DNA of 64,000 nt from Amorphophallus konjac (GCA_022559845.1 CM040117.1:16888856-16952855), one strand, 5' to 3'. Positions 10,966 through 23,700 are shown, numbered from the stretch's first letter. Made by a program: numbers and translations. Notes: generated by a model from the sequence alone, not told the origin.

Positions 10966-12235
10966 GTTTTATTATCCCTGTTACTTTTCTAGATAATGTT
11001 TGATGTGTATGTGATGTTTGTTTGCTGTCAAATGATATGTTTGTTTGTGATAAATGGTGATGTTTTTTGGTAGTTTATTGTAATGTGTTTGTGAAAATGG
11101 TGATTATTTTTATCTCATATTTAATTTTGGTACTTTTTTGCACTGTCACTTCCTACAACTTTTCATTTATATGTCATATTAGTGTTGTCTCATATATCTT
11201 TAATGATCATGATCAACCTTTGTATAGTAAAAATTGTATACACTTCTTGCGAGCTGATTCCTGTGGACTTGGTGCCTCGGCACCGCTTAGGCAGGCGCCT
11301 AAGTGCTTAGGTGCTCGGTCATCCCCACCTTGGGTCACCTTACCACCGTGACAACTATGAATATAAATATAAGGATATAAGTTAAGGCTAAGTTATAAAT
11401 TTGACTTAACCAACAATTAAATTTGGATAACAACAATAATTCAAAATGGATATTTCAAATAGAAAAATACCTTACCTTTTTTATACATTTTTTTATTTTT
11501 TCTCCATGGCCTTTCTACTACCTAGCTAGGCCATTACTCTAATTGATCATTCATAAATCAATTTATTTATATTATTTATTATAATTACTTACTATATCAA
11601 TATTTTTTTAGAATTAAATTTATTTAATATATAATTCAGTTGTGAAGAGATGTCTATGTGAACTCCACATATATAAAACTAACAATTTGGTGCATCTTTG
11701 GTTCCAAGCCAGGAATATATTTTTTCGAAAGGAAGTGGTACCAATAGTTTAATTAAATAAACAAAGGAAGTACGGCCAAAGATTGCATATCTGCGTGTAT
11801 CTAAGTTGATGGTCATGTTGATTGTCCACACTTGTCTGCTCTCCGAAGGCAAATCCAAATGTACAACTGAACAGATGAACCATCGAATGGGTGTCTGATA
11901 CTGTGAACTGCTTATGGATGGGGGGTTCATGCATAAGACTTCACTCCCCAAAGATAAATGACTTGCTGGGTGAAGAACAAAAGGGATAAAGCGACATAAT
12001 TTGAAAAATGGTCTTAGTATTACATTACACCATTCCTTGACAACAAGCTTATCATCACATAAACCTTAATTCCATCATCTCAGGTTGGCTTAGCATATGG
12101 ATGACTGAATCCCAGTGGTTTTCAATGAAGTATTCAATCTTGCTTCATTGTAATCTATATATAACCTCGTGCTGTGTACTATGGCCTTACAATATCTTAT
12201 CTGAACTAATTTTTATATTTTGTGTGCTTAATCAG
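10966..12235. other. Non-coding DNA upstream of the HERPUD-like exon, probably intron
   Basis: No exon recognised. A small palindromic patch at 11270-11320 (GGCACCGCTTAGGCAGGCGC) resembles GCGCCTAGGCGC-type repeat ends found in plant transposon remnants. The rest is AT-rich. If the exon at 12236 is internal, as its acceptor site suggests, this stretch lies in the preceding intron. Confidence 0.35.
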
Positions 12236-13842
12236 ACGACCAAATCCTGCTGGAGCGGATGGTGAGGAGAATACTCAAGAGGCACATCACCAGCATGAAC
12301 CTCAAAGACAAGTTGTGAGAAGATTTCAGTTTGCAATTCAAATTGACTTGGGTCTTATATTGAAGTTGGCAGCTGTAGTTTTTCTTTTCAACCAAGAGGG
12401 ATCAAGGCAGAGGCTAATCACACTCTTGCTATCTGCATCACTTATATATTTGTAAGAACAGCTTTTCTTCAACCACTAATCCATCTCCATTTCACACCAC
12501 CACCCATTCACCTATCAAGGCCCCTACTAACCCCCGTGCAAATAATGCATGGTGGAATTGTCTGATGTTGTTTTTCTCTATATAAACAGTCTTATACACA
12601 TGGATGAGGGTATCCCCTGAACATGGTTCTTCCCCCCCCCCCCCTTGTCCTTCTTGTTGGATTGTGACACCTCCTCCCTCTAGCGTAGACGACCCAGGTT
12701 TGAACCTAGGTGGTGAACAGAAAAGGAGCACATTTTTGTTTTAAATGCTAAATGCAGTCGAGAAGGGCTTTTTTTTTTCTTTTTTTGTTGAGGTCTACAC
12801 TACTAACCTTATATACAATTTCCTGCTTATAAATCCATTTTAAACCTGGCCCTAGTGGGGTTTGAACCTTGATCACCTAGTTTGCTTGGAGAGCCTTACC
12901 AACTGAGCCACTGCTCGAGTACCAAGAAGGCCAATTGTTAAAATATTATACATCAAGCTAAAAATTGAGTCCTTGTCCAATGGCTGTCAACTGATATTTT
13001 TTATCACTATAATGATGGTACCTGCTACAAGATTTTTGATTTATACTCACGACAGCCCCAACTTTCTGGTGTGTTGTGTCATTCACAATTGTAGCTATTC
13101 TTTGGTCTGACGTTTTTACAGGTATCAGACTGGAGCTCTTGCCCCAATCCTTCGGTGGCTTCGGCGAGCAGGAGCCCCTCCACGACAGCAGGCTGCAGTC
13201 AGGCCAGAAAATGCCCCTCCTATTGGTCAGGACAATCCAAATGAACATCAACCTGGTACTTTATTCTGATTTCTAGAATAGCTATTAGAGATATGGACAC
13301 TACTGATTAAAGATCAGTTAGTCATGGTGTAGAGTGTTTTGGACCATAACAGTGCATGGTTAATGCTGAGTCATTTTACGGGAGTGGTACTCCTTGTGGG
13401 GTTGAACGGGATTAATATACTTACGTGGTGCGATTACGGCAATATTTGTAACATTCAGGGTCATATTTTATACTCAGTTGAAAGTTACAGATTTAACAAA
13501 AACAGCAGGGTTATTTTCATGTGATTCTGGTCCCGTTATCACAGTTTTTCTCATGGTTGTTTATTTACCTCGAGTTATTTTGAGTGGAAAAAACATGTCC
13601 TAATTTGAACTTGCAACTGCAGTCTCTTTACGAATCATAACACTTCATTGCTTGCAGAGAACATTGGAGTTGAAAATCAGAACCAGCCCGTAGAAAATGG
13701 AAGACCAATTGAGAATGAAAATCATGCAGAAGCCGAGAGACGCAATGGTGTTGACTGGTTGGAGATCGCAAAAGAGATTAAGATGGTGATTGTAGGTTTC
13801 GTGATCTCCCTGTTCCCGGGCTTCCACCACCACAACGACTAG
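12236..13842 (+). CDS. HERPUD-like ER membrane protein, C-terminal exons
   Basis: Three exons join in phase: 12236-12451, 13122-13255 and 13658-13842 (stop TAG). Introns are GT-AG, with donors GTAAG at 12452 and GTACT at 13256 and acceptors ACAG and GCAG. They encode about 176 residues: a polar Glu/Gln/His-rich start, a hydrophobic double segment (IDLGLILKLAAVVFLF and ITLLLSASLIYLYQTGALAP), an Arg/Pro/Gln-rich hydrophilic linker, and the ending EIKMVIVGFVISLFPGFH. This layout, with membrane hairpin, acidic/Pro linker and short hydrophobic SLxPG tail, resembles HERPUD proteins, which act in ER-associated degradation. Conserved plant proteins have nearly the same strings. The N-terminal exons (a ubiquitin-like domain in HERPUD) are not seen. 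Exon structure is secure; the function is inferred. Confidence 0.75.
12600..12740 (-). repeat. Possible second tRNA-like repeat with a C-tract
   Basis: The minus strand has GGTTCAAACCTGGGTCG, a B-box-like word, beside a run of about 14 G (CCCCCCCC on plus at 12631-12644). No good A box was found, so a full SINE cannot be claimed. Confidence 0.3.
12766..12925 (-). mobile_element. tRNA-derived SINE in an intron of the HERPUD-like gene
   Basis: On the minus strand the element starts GAGCAGTGGCTCAGTTGGTA, which holds a pol III A box (TGGCTCAGTTGG, 12899-12910). It has a B box (GGTTCAAACC, about 12859-12868) and ends in an A-rich tail (12766-12792). Imperfect flanking copies of AGAAGG-C (near 12758 and 12925) may be the target duplication. 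SINEs have no protein and use LINE enzymes. Confidence 0.75.
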
Positions 13843-14035
13843 GTTGTGTATAACAAGACTTCTATTGTCATCCTTTTGAAACTGTAATAAACATATGTTA
13901 GGGATTTCTTTGGTCAACATGTTAGGGATTTCTTTGGTCAACTGGTGCAGAGGTAAAGTGAAAAGAGTGACAGCTAATGTAGCATTAGTTTTACACCATT
14001 TTCTGGAACCCTTTTTTCTCTTCATGAATAAAAGT
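13843..14035 (+). promoter_or_regulatory. 3' UTR and poly(A) signals of the HERPUD-like gene
   Basis: Two AATAAA signals follow the stop codon, at 13886-13891 and 14027-14032. Between them lies a perfect 24 bp tandem duplication (13895-13918 and 13919-13942, unit beginning ATGTTAGGGATTTCTTTGG). Confidence 0.6.
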
Positions 14036-15281
14036 TAAACGAGATTTTATATTGTCAAGCTAATTTTTTGGCGCGATTATGAGGTAGTGTACGGTGTAGC
14101 CATTTTGCGTTCAGTTGTGATTTTATGTATGAATGATGTTGGGGCCAAATTTGTTATGCTTTTGATGAAAAAGATTAATGAGATTCTACATTTGGAGGCA
14201 AAATGTGGTGTGTCTTTACTGTGTTTCTATGTAACGAATCGCCTTGGCACTAGAGTGCTAGCATGCGGCTATTAAGGGGAAACGCAAGTGTTATGCCGAA
14301 GGTATAAGTATATAACACATACAGATTATATATATATATATATTTATTTATTTATATTTATATATATTCTTTACACCACGTACGAAGTTCAAACTTGAAT
14401 TTATCTTTTATACAACCTTTTATCTAGGGATTTTTGTATATATACTCTTATAAATAATGGTTTTGTCAAATAAACTTCTCATTTAGATCCATTAATAATA
14501 ATAATTTTGATGTATCTTGGATGGTTGTAATTATATCTTCGTTGTAACTCCCGTTTGTTTAATTGGAGTTAATTGTGAGTTAAAGAAGTAGAATTACTAA
14601 CTCATCCTTTGATTAGCACTCTCTCGCTCTACTCGGCTCGTCCCTCCTCGCTCTCAAGGAGCCTAGCAAGAAGATCGGCGATCAGATGATTGTGACATAG
14701 CTCGTTGTCGCCAGCACCGTTGGCCCCGCCAGTGATGCCGTGGTGCCTCTTATCGGTTAGTGTCTAGAATTAACCGTCCTTTGGGCGCCAGAGTAGATGC
14801 ATTGGAAATGGGATGGGTACGGGCACGTAGCCTCCTTTGTCGGGCTCCTTGTCTGGTTACTGGACTTGGAGGTCTCTCGTCGTTGGGAGTTTCGCTACTG
14901 GGGGACTCTAAGCACGAGCAGGTATGGATCATAATCTTAAACTCGTCTATGTCGTCAGCGGTTGGTGTTGGTACATCGGGACTCTCCTCTGTCGAGGGCG
15001 TATGCCCTCCTTCTTGAGTGCTGGTGGAGCAAGTGGATATATGTGGTGGTGGCTTGTTGGGAGAGGGGGGACGTAAATGATGGGGGTAGGGCAGAGGGGG
15101 AGAAGGGAGGTGTCAAGGGTGGGGGAGAGGAGGGCTGCTAGGAGTTTCTACTCACCTGCGTACCTTCCTCTTCCTCCCATGTCCACTTGCCACCACTCAC
15201 CAAAACTTCCCCTGGCTATGAGGGGCATATGGAGATGACACCACTGGGTGGCAGGAAGCCATTGCCGCCACCTCCCCTGCA

Positions 15282-15286
<5 letters not shown>
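14036..15286. other. Intergenic DNA, no gene recognised
   Basis: Contains an (AT)n patch at about 14329-14365 and, from 14620 to 15270, GC-rich sequence with short open frames that match no family I know. It could include decayed LINE ORF1 sequence, but nothing decisive is visible. Confidence 0.3.

Positions 15287-15328
<42 letters not shown>
15287..15328. repeat. (TC)21 microsatellite
   Basis: Uninterrupted TC dinucleotides. Confidence 0.95.
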
Positions 15329-15331
<3 letters not shown>

Positions 15332-15479
15332 GGGGGACTTTGGATATTTCATGTATCTTAGTGTTCTTCGTGGCATATTCGACCAAATATTTGTTTGTCA
15401 TTGATGACTAGAAACTGTAGAGGTAAAATTGCAAGCATTCGTGGTATATCAAAGATATTCGAGATATATCAAAGGATAT

Positions 15480-16150
15480 TGTTGATAATAAGTTTAAATG
15501 AGGGCTTTATTTGACAAAATTACTATTCACAGGAGTATATATGTAAAGCCACACCCTTTTATTCCATAGAATTGTTTAATAAGAGCTAGTTGATTTAATA
15601 ATTGAATGGCTCCTAATACCTTTCTTACCAACTTTGAGGTGGTGTAGTTCTTATCGAGACCCTTCGAGCTATTGGAGATTTCTGTGAGCTGTGCAAATAT
15701 TTCAGAAATTATCTTGTTCGGCTTCATCTTGAATAGCTCGCATTCGTACACAAGAAAATTGGCATTGGTCTCCTTTACGCGTGTGGTTCCTTCATAGACA
15801 AGTTGAAGATTGTCTCACATTTCTTTAGCACTAAAACACGGAGAAACCCACGAGTACTCGTTAGGATGTAAAGTACATTGTATGATATTCATAGCATTAT
15901 AATTTATAATAGATTATCTAATATGCTCTTTATCTCATAGATCTTTATCTTTAGGGAGTGTGTATGGACCTTTTTCCATGACTTTTCGAATTTCGTACTC
16001 ATGGGACCTAAGAAAAACAACCATGCAATTTTTTCAATAAATATAGTTGGATCCATCAAAGAATAGGGGACGATGAATAGAGTGGCCTTTAGGATCATTC
16101 CCTTGTTTGTCATAGAATGGATCTCTTAAGGAGGTTAAGTCTTTTAATCA
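15480..16150 (-). pseudogene. Sirevirus/copia gag fragment
   Basis: On the minus strand a start MTNKGMILKATLF is followed, across frameshifts, by a segment with KEMWDNLQLVYEGTTRVKE and ECELFKMKPNKIISEIFAQL, then KNYTTSKLVRKVL. These are hallmarks of copia-type gag (UBN2/Retrotran_gag_2): the WDxLxxxYEGT box, the YExFxM box and the VRK(I/V)L box. At least two frameshifts and a stop break it. It ends near 15500 with no zinc knuckle or pol. It lies directly downstream of its LTR and primer-binding site. Confidence 0.75.
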
Positions 16151-16180
16151 AAAAATGTGAGATTTAGCTCTGATATCAAT

Positions 16181-17460
16181 TGTTGACCCAAGATATGACA
16201 AACCAAGAGGGGTGGTTAATTGAGGTTGCTTAAGACTATATCTGATTTTTGCGAAAAACATGTATACGGTTAGATCTACCTGATTAAATGCAATCTAACC
16301 AACCTATTTCAAGACCAACAATATTGCATGCGAGTTAGCCTTGTGTGATAGATCATGAACGAATGAAAATTGTGGAGAATGAAGAGGGAGACAAGGAACA
16401 ACCACACAAAGGAACATCACGATTTTTATAGTGGTTCATTTTCACCCTGGTGAAACCTATATCCACTCCCCAACCCTCGGTGAGATTTTTCCGCTCACTA
16501 TTCAAGTGAATATCACACTAAGTGAATGAACACCCAAACACAGTGCTACGTACACCAACCACACGCACACGTGCTATATGCACCAATCACCACACACATG
16601 GTGGTGCACGCACCAACCACCTCACACACATGGTTTTCCACGTATCAACTACAACCACACAATGCAACCCACACCGATCACCACAAACAAATCACACACT
16701 CGCGATCGACACACTTGTTTTTCTCTTCTTCTGGATGTACAGTAAATCACACATACAAAATAGAGAAGACAAAGAATTAGGGTCATATAAGAAGCTCCCT
16801 CTTAGTAGATGTCACTTCTAGAACGTGAGGAAGAAGCCTTGTAGGATGTAGACACATCTTGAAGTCCTCCTCTTGCAGTAAAATGTTGTAGAAGCACAAA
16901 GAGGAAGAGGAAGATTTACCCGATGAAACACACATGAATCTTCTCCACCAAAAATCACTCTTGAATGCTCTTATATCTTCTTTCTTCTTTGGGTTTAGAG
17001 ACCCCATCATGTTCTATAGTGTAAGATCTGCAATGGTAAGTTTGGAGCCGTCGGAGAAAAGATAGAAACTCACCTCCTAAGTTTGGAAAGTTTCCTATGC
17101 CATAAGAGGTGGACAACAGCCATGAATTGGTCGACTGCCCCGATGAATATCTGAACAGGTCTTCACTTCTAGGAAAAATGACAGGGTAGGTGGTTGACCG
17201 CCCCGATAGGGTTCTGAATAGTTATGTGCACTATGAAAAGAGGTCGACTGCCCCGACCTAGGCAGTCCACCTTCCCGTCAGTTCTAGGCTTCCCGCCCTT
17301 TGCCATTTCAAACTTGAATCCAATTTCGACCGTTCATTTTTGGCTTCCGACCTGTCTAAATCAATCAAGGGCTCTTTCCAAACAATGTGAATACGACCCA
17401 ATAATCAATAGTAGTAATTATTTTGTTATCATCAAAATAAATCATGAAATTTTTACAACA
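16181..17460 (-). mobile_element. 5' LTR of a truncated Sirevirus-like copia element
   Basis: The 1280 bp LTR starts TGTTG and ends CAACA. On its internal side, after two bases, is AGCTCTGATATCA (16166-16178), the complement of an initiator-Met primer-binding site, so the element runs leftward. Inside are repeated CACACACATGGT-type words (16520-16700) and three copies of a GTCGACTGCCCCGA-like word (17120-17260), a word related to one in the Sirevirus LTRs further right. The other LTR is missing. The outer flank AGGAT (17461) is the target sequence as seen in the second copy at 33923. Confidence 0.7.
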
Positions 17461-17622
17461 AGGATCGTGGGCGGAATAGGAGGCAGGTCCGGGGTGGACT
17501 CGACCATAGTTATGGAAACAAAGAGAGTTCAAAGTGGTTACAGAGGCAATCGAGATCAAGAGGGGGATCCAGAGTGGCAACAGAAGGAAGGTTGCATTGG
17601 ATTTGGTTCCATGGGGATCAGT
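17461..17622 (+). repeat. Dispersed repeat, copy 1
   Basis: About 162 bp beginning AGGATCGTGGGCGGAATAGG, also found at 33923-34084. It is squeezed between the LTR of one retrotransposon and the LTR of another. Confidence 0.7.
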
Positions 17623-19896
17623 TGAAGTCTCGCGATCAATGACACCCAAGAGGGGGGATAAATTGGGTGATTATAACTTTTAACAAATTTTTACCCGATT
17701 TAAAGAAGTATGATGAAGCATCAACTAGGAATTCAAATCTGTTAGCCACAAGCTAGATTTATCAAAAACTATCTCCACAATAGTTCCTTGGTACAAGGCG
17801 GAGGTGTGAATCCAGGGATTCTACTCACGCAAGATGCTATTGTCCTGACAAGAGTGATCTTGTCCATTCAAAAACACATTTTGATATACCAAAGATTTAT
17901 TTAGATAAAAGACCGATTATGCTAAATCTGAAAGATCAAACTCAAAACAACAATATGCACTAACAAACACACGGAATGGAGGTAGACGAAATGAGCCAAA
18001 CCACACAATCCAAACCACAATGCACGATGATTTTTAAGGTGATTCGGATGCAACGGCGGCAACCTACGTCCACCCCTCACCAAAATCCGGTGAGGCTTCA
18101 CTGCTGTAAACCAGCACAGGGATGAATCCCCAACACGGAGATACACTCCAACCACACACGCAGGGCGACGCCTGCACACACACACGGGGACGCGCCCCAA
18201 CACACACACGGAGACGAGCTCCAACACACACACGGAGACGAGCTCCAACACGATCCGATGATCGGATCAACAATACACACACACACAAGCTGCGACAGAT
18301 GCAGCACTCTACACACTTGTACAACCGGATCTGGATAGATCCACACACACACACGCAGATCTAAGAAGATCCACGCACACACACATATCTGAACAAGACA
18401 ATCCACACGACCACGGATCTGAATCGATCCACACACACACTGATGTTTGCAGATTACAAAGAACAAGACTTGAAGCTCAAAACACAAAGATAAATGAAAC
18501 ACAGTTGAGAAAACTCCTGATTTGGCTCCCCTTGAGTGTATGATGCAGATCTTGAATGAGGCTTGAATCTCCACTTGATTGGCTTCCGAATGATCTTCAA
18601 ATGCTTGAGGTTTGATGAAGAATGGCTGGACGAAGTACTGTTCACGGAGTTGTTCCTACAGCTCTTTTTCTCCTTTGATGGCCTCCCTTTGATCCTCTTG
18701 CATCATCTAGGTTTCTTGGCCCAAGAGTTATTTTTATAAGCCTTGAATGGTCCATGGACAAGCCAGAAACCAGATCCACATTTCCTGGCGAGTTTGGAGG
18801 CTAGAGGACTGAAAAGTCCACAAGAGAGGCTTGAACACGTTGGTGAAAACAAAGTCAAACAAGGCTGCATCGGGGCTGGCGGTCGACCGGTAGGAGGGGG
18901 CGGTCGACCGAAAATTTACAGAGATTGGATTTTTCATTGCTGGGAAAATCGGTCGACCAAAATCTATAAAATTCTAGATTTCGAGCTGCTGTTAATTCTG
19001 GTCGACGGGCCCTTGCTCTCAATTCGACCGAATAGTGAAGATCCTGCAAAAACAAGTTGTTAGCCTTGCAAAACATATCCATATGATCAAGGCTTGTGCT
19101 TGCAACAATATTCATATAATCTGAACTTCATTCAACCCAATTATCAATAAGATTCATATAGCACTGCAATCATCCAATGTGAGTGTATCATGTGAACAAA
19201 TTCCATTCAACTCAGTTTGCCAGTGTTTGCATGAGGGGTTCAAATCTTGTAGCTAGCATGAAAACCGTATGAGGAAATACATGAAGGTATCAAGTGAGTA
19301 TATGCAACATGGATAGCACAAGGGACTAGGAAGAGGTTAAATGTTTACACACAAAAACCAAGTGTTCCTTGGAGTTTAATCATTATAAAATCACATATCA
19401 ACCTCTTTCCACCAAGATTCACATAAATAGATATTACCATGCATCCACGTGATATGTAGGTGTCTTCCAACCGTCTCTCTCCTGTAAAGACAGGTAAAAG
19501 ATGAGATCTACATGGATATCAAAATCTCCATTATCATGAATGATTATCAACTGAATAGAAGTTAAATCAAGCACATATGGTATAATCATCCACGCACAAA
19601 CCATTACATGTTCAAAAACCATCACCAATCCCAATTCCCACTAAGATATGCATGAGGATTCTGAACATATAACTAGCCACAAAAGTTCCATATGAAAGGA
19701 ACATGAACCACATTATGAACCTCCAAAAGCCATTTGCCATCTCAACCATACATGAACAGCAAGAGCACAAGGGCTCTTTGGTTATCACAAAGCCAAGTAG
19801 CATGTAACAGAACTGAATCGTATGAATCATTGTAAACTCAAGAAACCTCATACCATAAAGTTTAGTTATCATCAAAACATATGCAAGGCATGTACA
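17623..19896 (-). repeat. Sirevirus 3' LTR (left copy)
   Basis: 2274 bp, starting TGAAGTCTCGCGATCAATGA and ending GCATGTACA. It has a short array of about 24 bp units around GGAGACGAGCTCCAACAC (18170-18255), CA-rich repeats to 18440, and GGTCGACCG palindromes (18879-19025). Compared with the right copy it lacks about 24 bp near 18957, where two CGGTCGACC repeats flank the missing part. Confidence 0.88.
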
Positions 19897-22800
19897 ATAA
19901 TCTCCCCCTTTTTGATGATGACAAACTTTATGACTGACACAGACATAGCATATTTTTCTCCCCCTTTGACATGATCAAAAAGTGGGAGGAAGCCAAAGAA
20001 ATTCAAATTTCAGCAAGCGGAATCATAAATCAATAAGAGCCCACTTCAGAAGTGCAAATGAGGCAATAGCAAGGCAAGGATATGGGGAACAAAACATGTT
20101 GATTCTCTGTGATTGCAGTTGTTGATTATGGAGACAGAAAGGTGTGTAGTTTTAAGAGTTGCAGACCAAGATTCACAAAGCAAGATGAGACCATTCAAAA
20201 CAACACCCCATGTAGCAAGTGTAAAGAGTTTGAAGTCCAAATTGAAGTCCAAATTTTTAATTTTATTGATTTTAGATTTTTACATTTTCTCTTGAAATGC
20301 ATGAAGCTATATACATACAAATGATGACACATGAAGTGCACACAATGCAACCAGATAGTTACGTATATATATACATGCAGCATATCTCCCCCTTACTTAT
20401 TTAAGAAGGGAATGGGTATAAGAAAGATGCATGAGAGTCATGACAACCGAATGCACATGTGAAGCACATAGGAGATTGTGCAATCATATAGGAGATTCAT
20501 GCAATTGCTAAAGCAGTCAATCAATTTTCTGAATACATAATAAATCAAATTTCAGATGTGTAAGTGAGTAACATGAAAAATGATAGTTGCAATATGATAT
20601 TCAGATTTTCAGATCAACACAAGGAGACATTTTACATACTGCATTTTAATTTTAAGAACATCGTATTGGAGGCTTCGCTCTACCACAATAATTTTTTCAC
20701 ATCAAAATTTAATGATTTCACAAAGATAATCAGATTTTTCTAAGAATGATCAGGTTCAAATAATTCCTTTTTACTCGAGTAGACGCATGGAGCTCATGCC
20801 AGAATCTCCGGTTACTCAGAATACTGAACCATTTCACCTCATTTTGAACAGAGGTACTTTAGTCAACACTTTTCAGAAATGAAACACATCACGTCTCAGG
20901 TGACATGTGCCTAATTTACTCAGTGAGACTGAGCATTGCTCTGCCTTTCTTTTTTATTTTAGATTTTTCCAACAAGAGATGTAGGCAACTTTTTCCTCAA
21001 CTGTCTCTTCAATCATACATGCAGCAAGTTTAATATCTTTAGTGTGTTGAAAGGAAATTCCTATATCCTTATGTTTAACACTCATTTTCACATTTTATGC
21101 AAGATGTGTATGAATTTGATTCAGCATGTATACCGAAAATATCATGAACACATAACAGTGCAACTCCCCCTAAATAGATGCACTTATGACATATGAACTC
21201 CCCCTAGAGTGTATAACATGAAGCACTCCAATAATGACTCAAATGCAGCATTATGTAGCAAGAAAATATAAGGTCATAGAAATTTCAAGGATGGGGGTGA
21301 ATAGCATATAATAACATGCAAGCACACAGAGGAAGTATATGTAATATGCAATGCAAAATGAAAAAATATACACTTTCAGTTCTTGAATTGTTAGACCCGA
21401 AGGTAGGATACCAATGTTGGAAGAATTCATTTGGGCATTATGCAACATGAAATGTTCAGAATGATGCATTCCAAAATATGCACTATATGCATGGTATGCA
21501 AATATGCTGCAGATATGTAATGTGATGCAAGATGTCAGATTTTCACATGAATGAACTAAATGCATCTAATGCATGAACTCAAAAGCATACAACCTATAAC
21601 AACATGAGACTGTAATACACAGTGCAAAAGCAAGATGCAAAAGTTTATTTTTTTTATTTTGAGACCATTTTGGCAGATTCCACAAGAAGACATTCAGTTT
21701 CAAATGATGGACCACAAGAATTTTCATCTCATGACTTTTATGAGCAAGGGTGCAGAAATGATCAAAATTAAGCAATGCAACCCAATTATTTTCAGAAATG
21801 TTCAAAAATAGATTTTCAGTTGCATTTCAGAAGTTTCAAACACCATTCATAAGCCATTCAAGAATTGATATTTCCATGCAGTACTCTTCACATCATTAAG
21901 GATTAATTTCAGAAAATTTGAACCAATTCATCATAAGCATGCTGCAAGTTACAATTGGAGATCCTCAGTCAATAGAAAATGAACCAGCATTCATTTCAAG
22001 TTGTTTAGCTAGCAAGACTCCCCCTTGACAAATACATGAATTTCAGAAAGTTCAGTGAAAGTGTAATGTGTTTTCTAATGACATGGGGCTAGCTAACAAG
22101 GAGCACAGAATAGCATGAGAAAAGTTCATTCAATGCCAAACATTCGATTTCTTCGAGTTCTGGTACGAGGCGGAGAACTTTGGTCCAAAGACCAACTCAC
22201 GCATAGTGAGAGTTTCAAGGTGGACGTGATCCACCTTTTCACTACTCAGTATTTGATATACCAGATACTCAATTAAGCTCAAATGTGCTCAAGCAATTCA
22301 GATTGGGAGAAGTTCAAAAGTCAACATAATCTTCAAGATTTTCAATTCCATTCACCCAGTGAGCAAGTTAATCATAGCAGAATGGAGGAACAATCATTTC
22401 AGGTATGTAGAAGCAATACTTGTCAGTAGAGTAACATCACCAAGTCCCATAGGCTAATGCATGAAATTTCAATTTCATAGCAAGAGGTTGAATTACCTTA
22501 GTTCAGCAGACAATACCGTAGGCTTTCAAGCACCAAAATCACTAACCTCACGAAGGTTAGTATTTCAGATTTTTGTTTTCTTACCTTGGCCTTGAGAATC
22601 CATTATTTTCTCAATTTCTTCATGACCCTCAAGTCACTCCTGTGATCAAAGTTCTCATATTACAGATTTTGCATCCAATTTAAGATGGTTTAAAATTCAG
22701 TGAACAAGCTTAGGACGGGAGAGTCCGGACTGCTTCCAATCTGGCAACAGGTATAGGGAACTCATCAAGGTCACTGCCCATCTAGCAGTTGAGGGAATTC

Positions 22801-23700
22801 TCATTATCTTCATCCTCGCAGGATATTCCTTCAGTTGATTAAACTTAGCCATAGCTGGCCCAACATTACTTTGATTCTTGGGAATGTGATATGCATCCAA
22901 AGTTGAAATGATTTAATTTGTTAGCTTCGATTCAGATTTAACAAAGATAATCATGAAGACTTCCTTTAGCAACTAAAGTGACCTTAAGAACTCTAGACTT
23001 AAATGCTTAACTCAGGAATGAGTCTAGGCACTAAGTTCAGATGACTAGTCTGGTAACTCCCCCTTAGTGAGCAATAATGCAAAATGTACAGTGAAATTTA
23101 AATGCCGTATGCACCCTTTAAGTAACTAACTCATAGTACCGGGCGGAGAACTTAGATCCGAAGATCACCTCACGCGTAGTGATAGCTTTCAGACAGGCGT
23201 AACCTGCCCTTCCACATGTCACCATTTGATATACTATGTAGTCATGGATGTGATGAAGGTAGGAGGATTGCAATGCATTATGACATGAATTCACAATGTT
23301 CAACTTTTGCAGGACAGAGTGTGAAGGGATATGCAAACTCAATGCATGAAGTGAAATTTTGATTGTTTCCAAACTCCTTTTCAACAATATGCTATGTGAC
23401 AAGTGATATGCACAGAGATATGCAGCTGACTGCGGATGAAATGCATGTACAGACATATGCAAGATCACATAACTATTCAGCACAATATGAATCAACACAT
23501 GGCACAATTACTGGAGAGAGTAAGAGGGATATCACCTGAGTATCCAGATTTTAGTTCTTTTGATTTTCTTTTAACCCGACTTATGTCACCTGGCCCATGT
23601 GCCTTACCTTATTGACTGAATGCATATTTCATACTTCTTATTCCTAAGGCACACTTGTAAAATAGATTTCTCATTTTACATTCTTAGGTACCCAAACCAT
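19897..23700 (-). other. Sirevirus 3' internal region with multiple polypurine tracts
   Basis: No coding region. Plus-strand CTCCCCCT (AGGGGGAG on the sense strand) occurs at about 19901, 19957, 20385, 21165, 21198, 22018 and 23057. The one at 19901, four bases from the LTR, is the likely functional primer for plus-strand synthesis. A ~100 bp module occurs twice, at about 22155-22265 and 23133-23240 (GGCGGAGAACTTNGNTCCNA ... TTTGATATAC), and contains short inverted repeats. Confidence 0.75.

Noticed and set aside
12840..12912. Functional tRNA gene
   Set aside because: A and B boxes are present, but the cloverleaf ends and anticodon arm are not; an A-rich tail marks it as a SINE.
13645..14025. 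Minus-strand frame of 126 codons over the last HERPUD-like exon
   Set aside because: Antisense shadow of an exon with confirmed splice phase on the plus strand.
17922..18574. Cys/Val-rich minus-strand frames in the Sirevirus LTR, repeated at 25770-26138
   Set aside because: They translate CA-rich and GGAGACGAGCTCC tandem repeats within LTRs; no start context or family.
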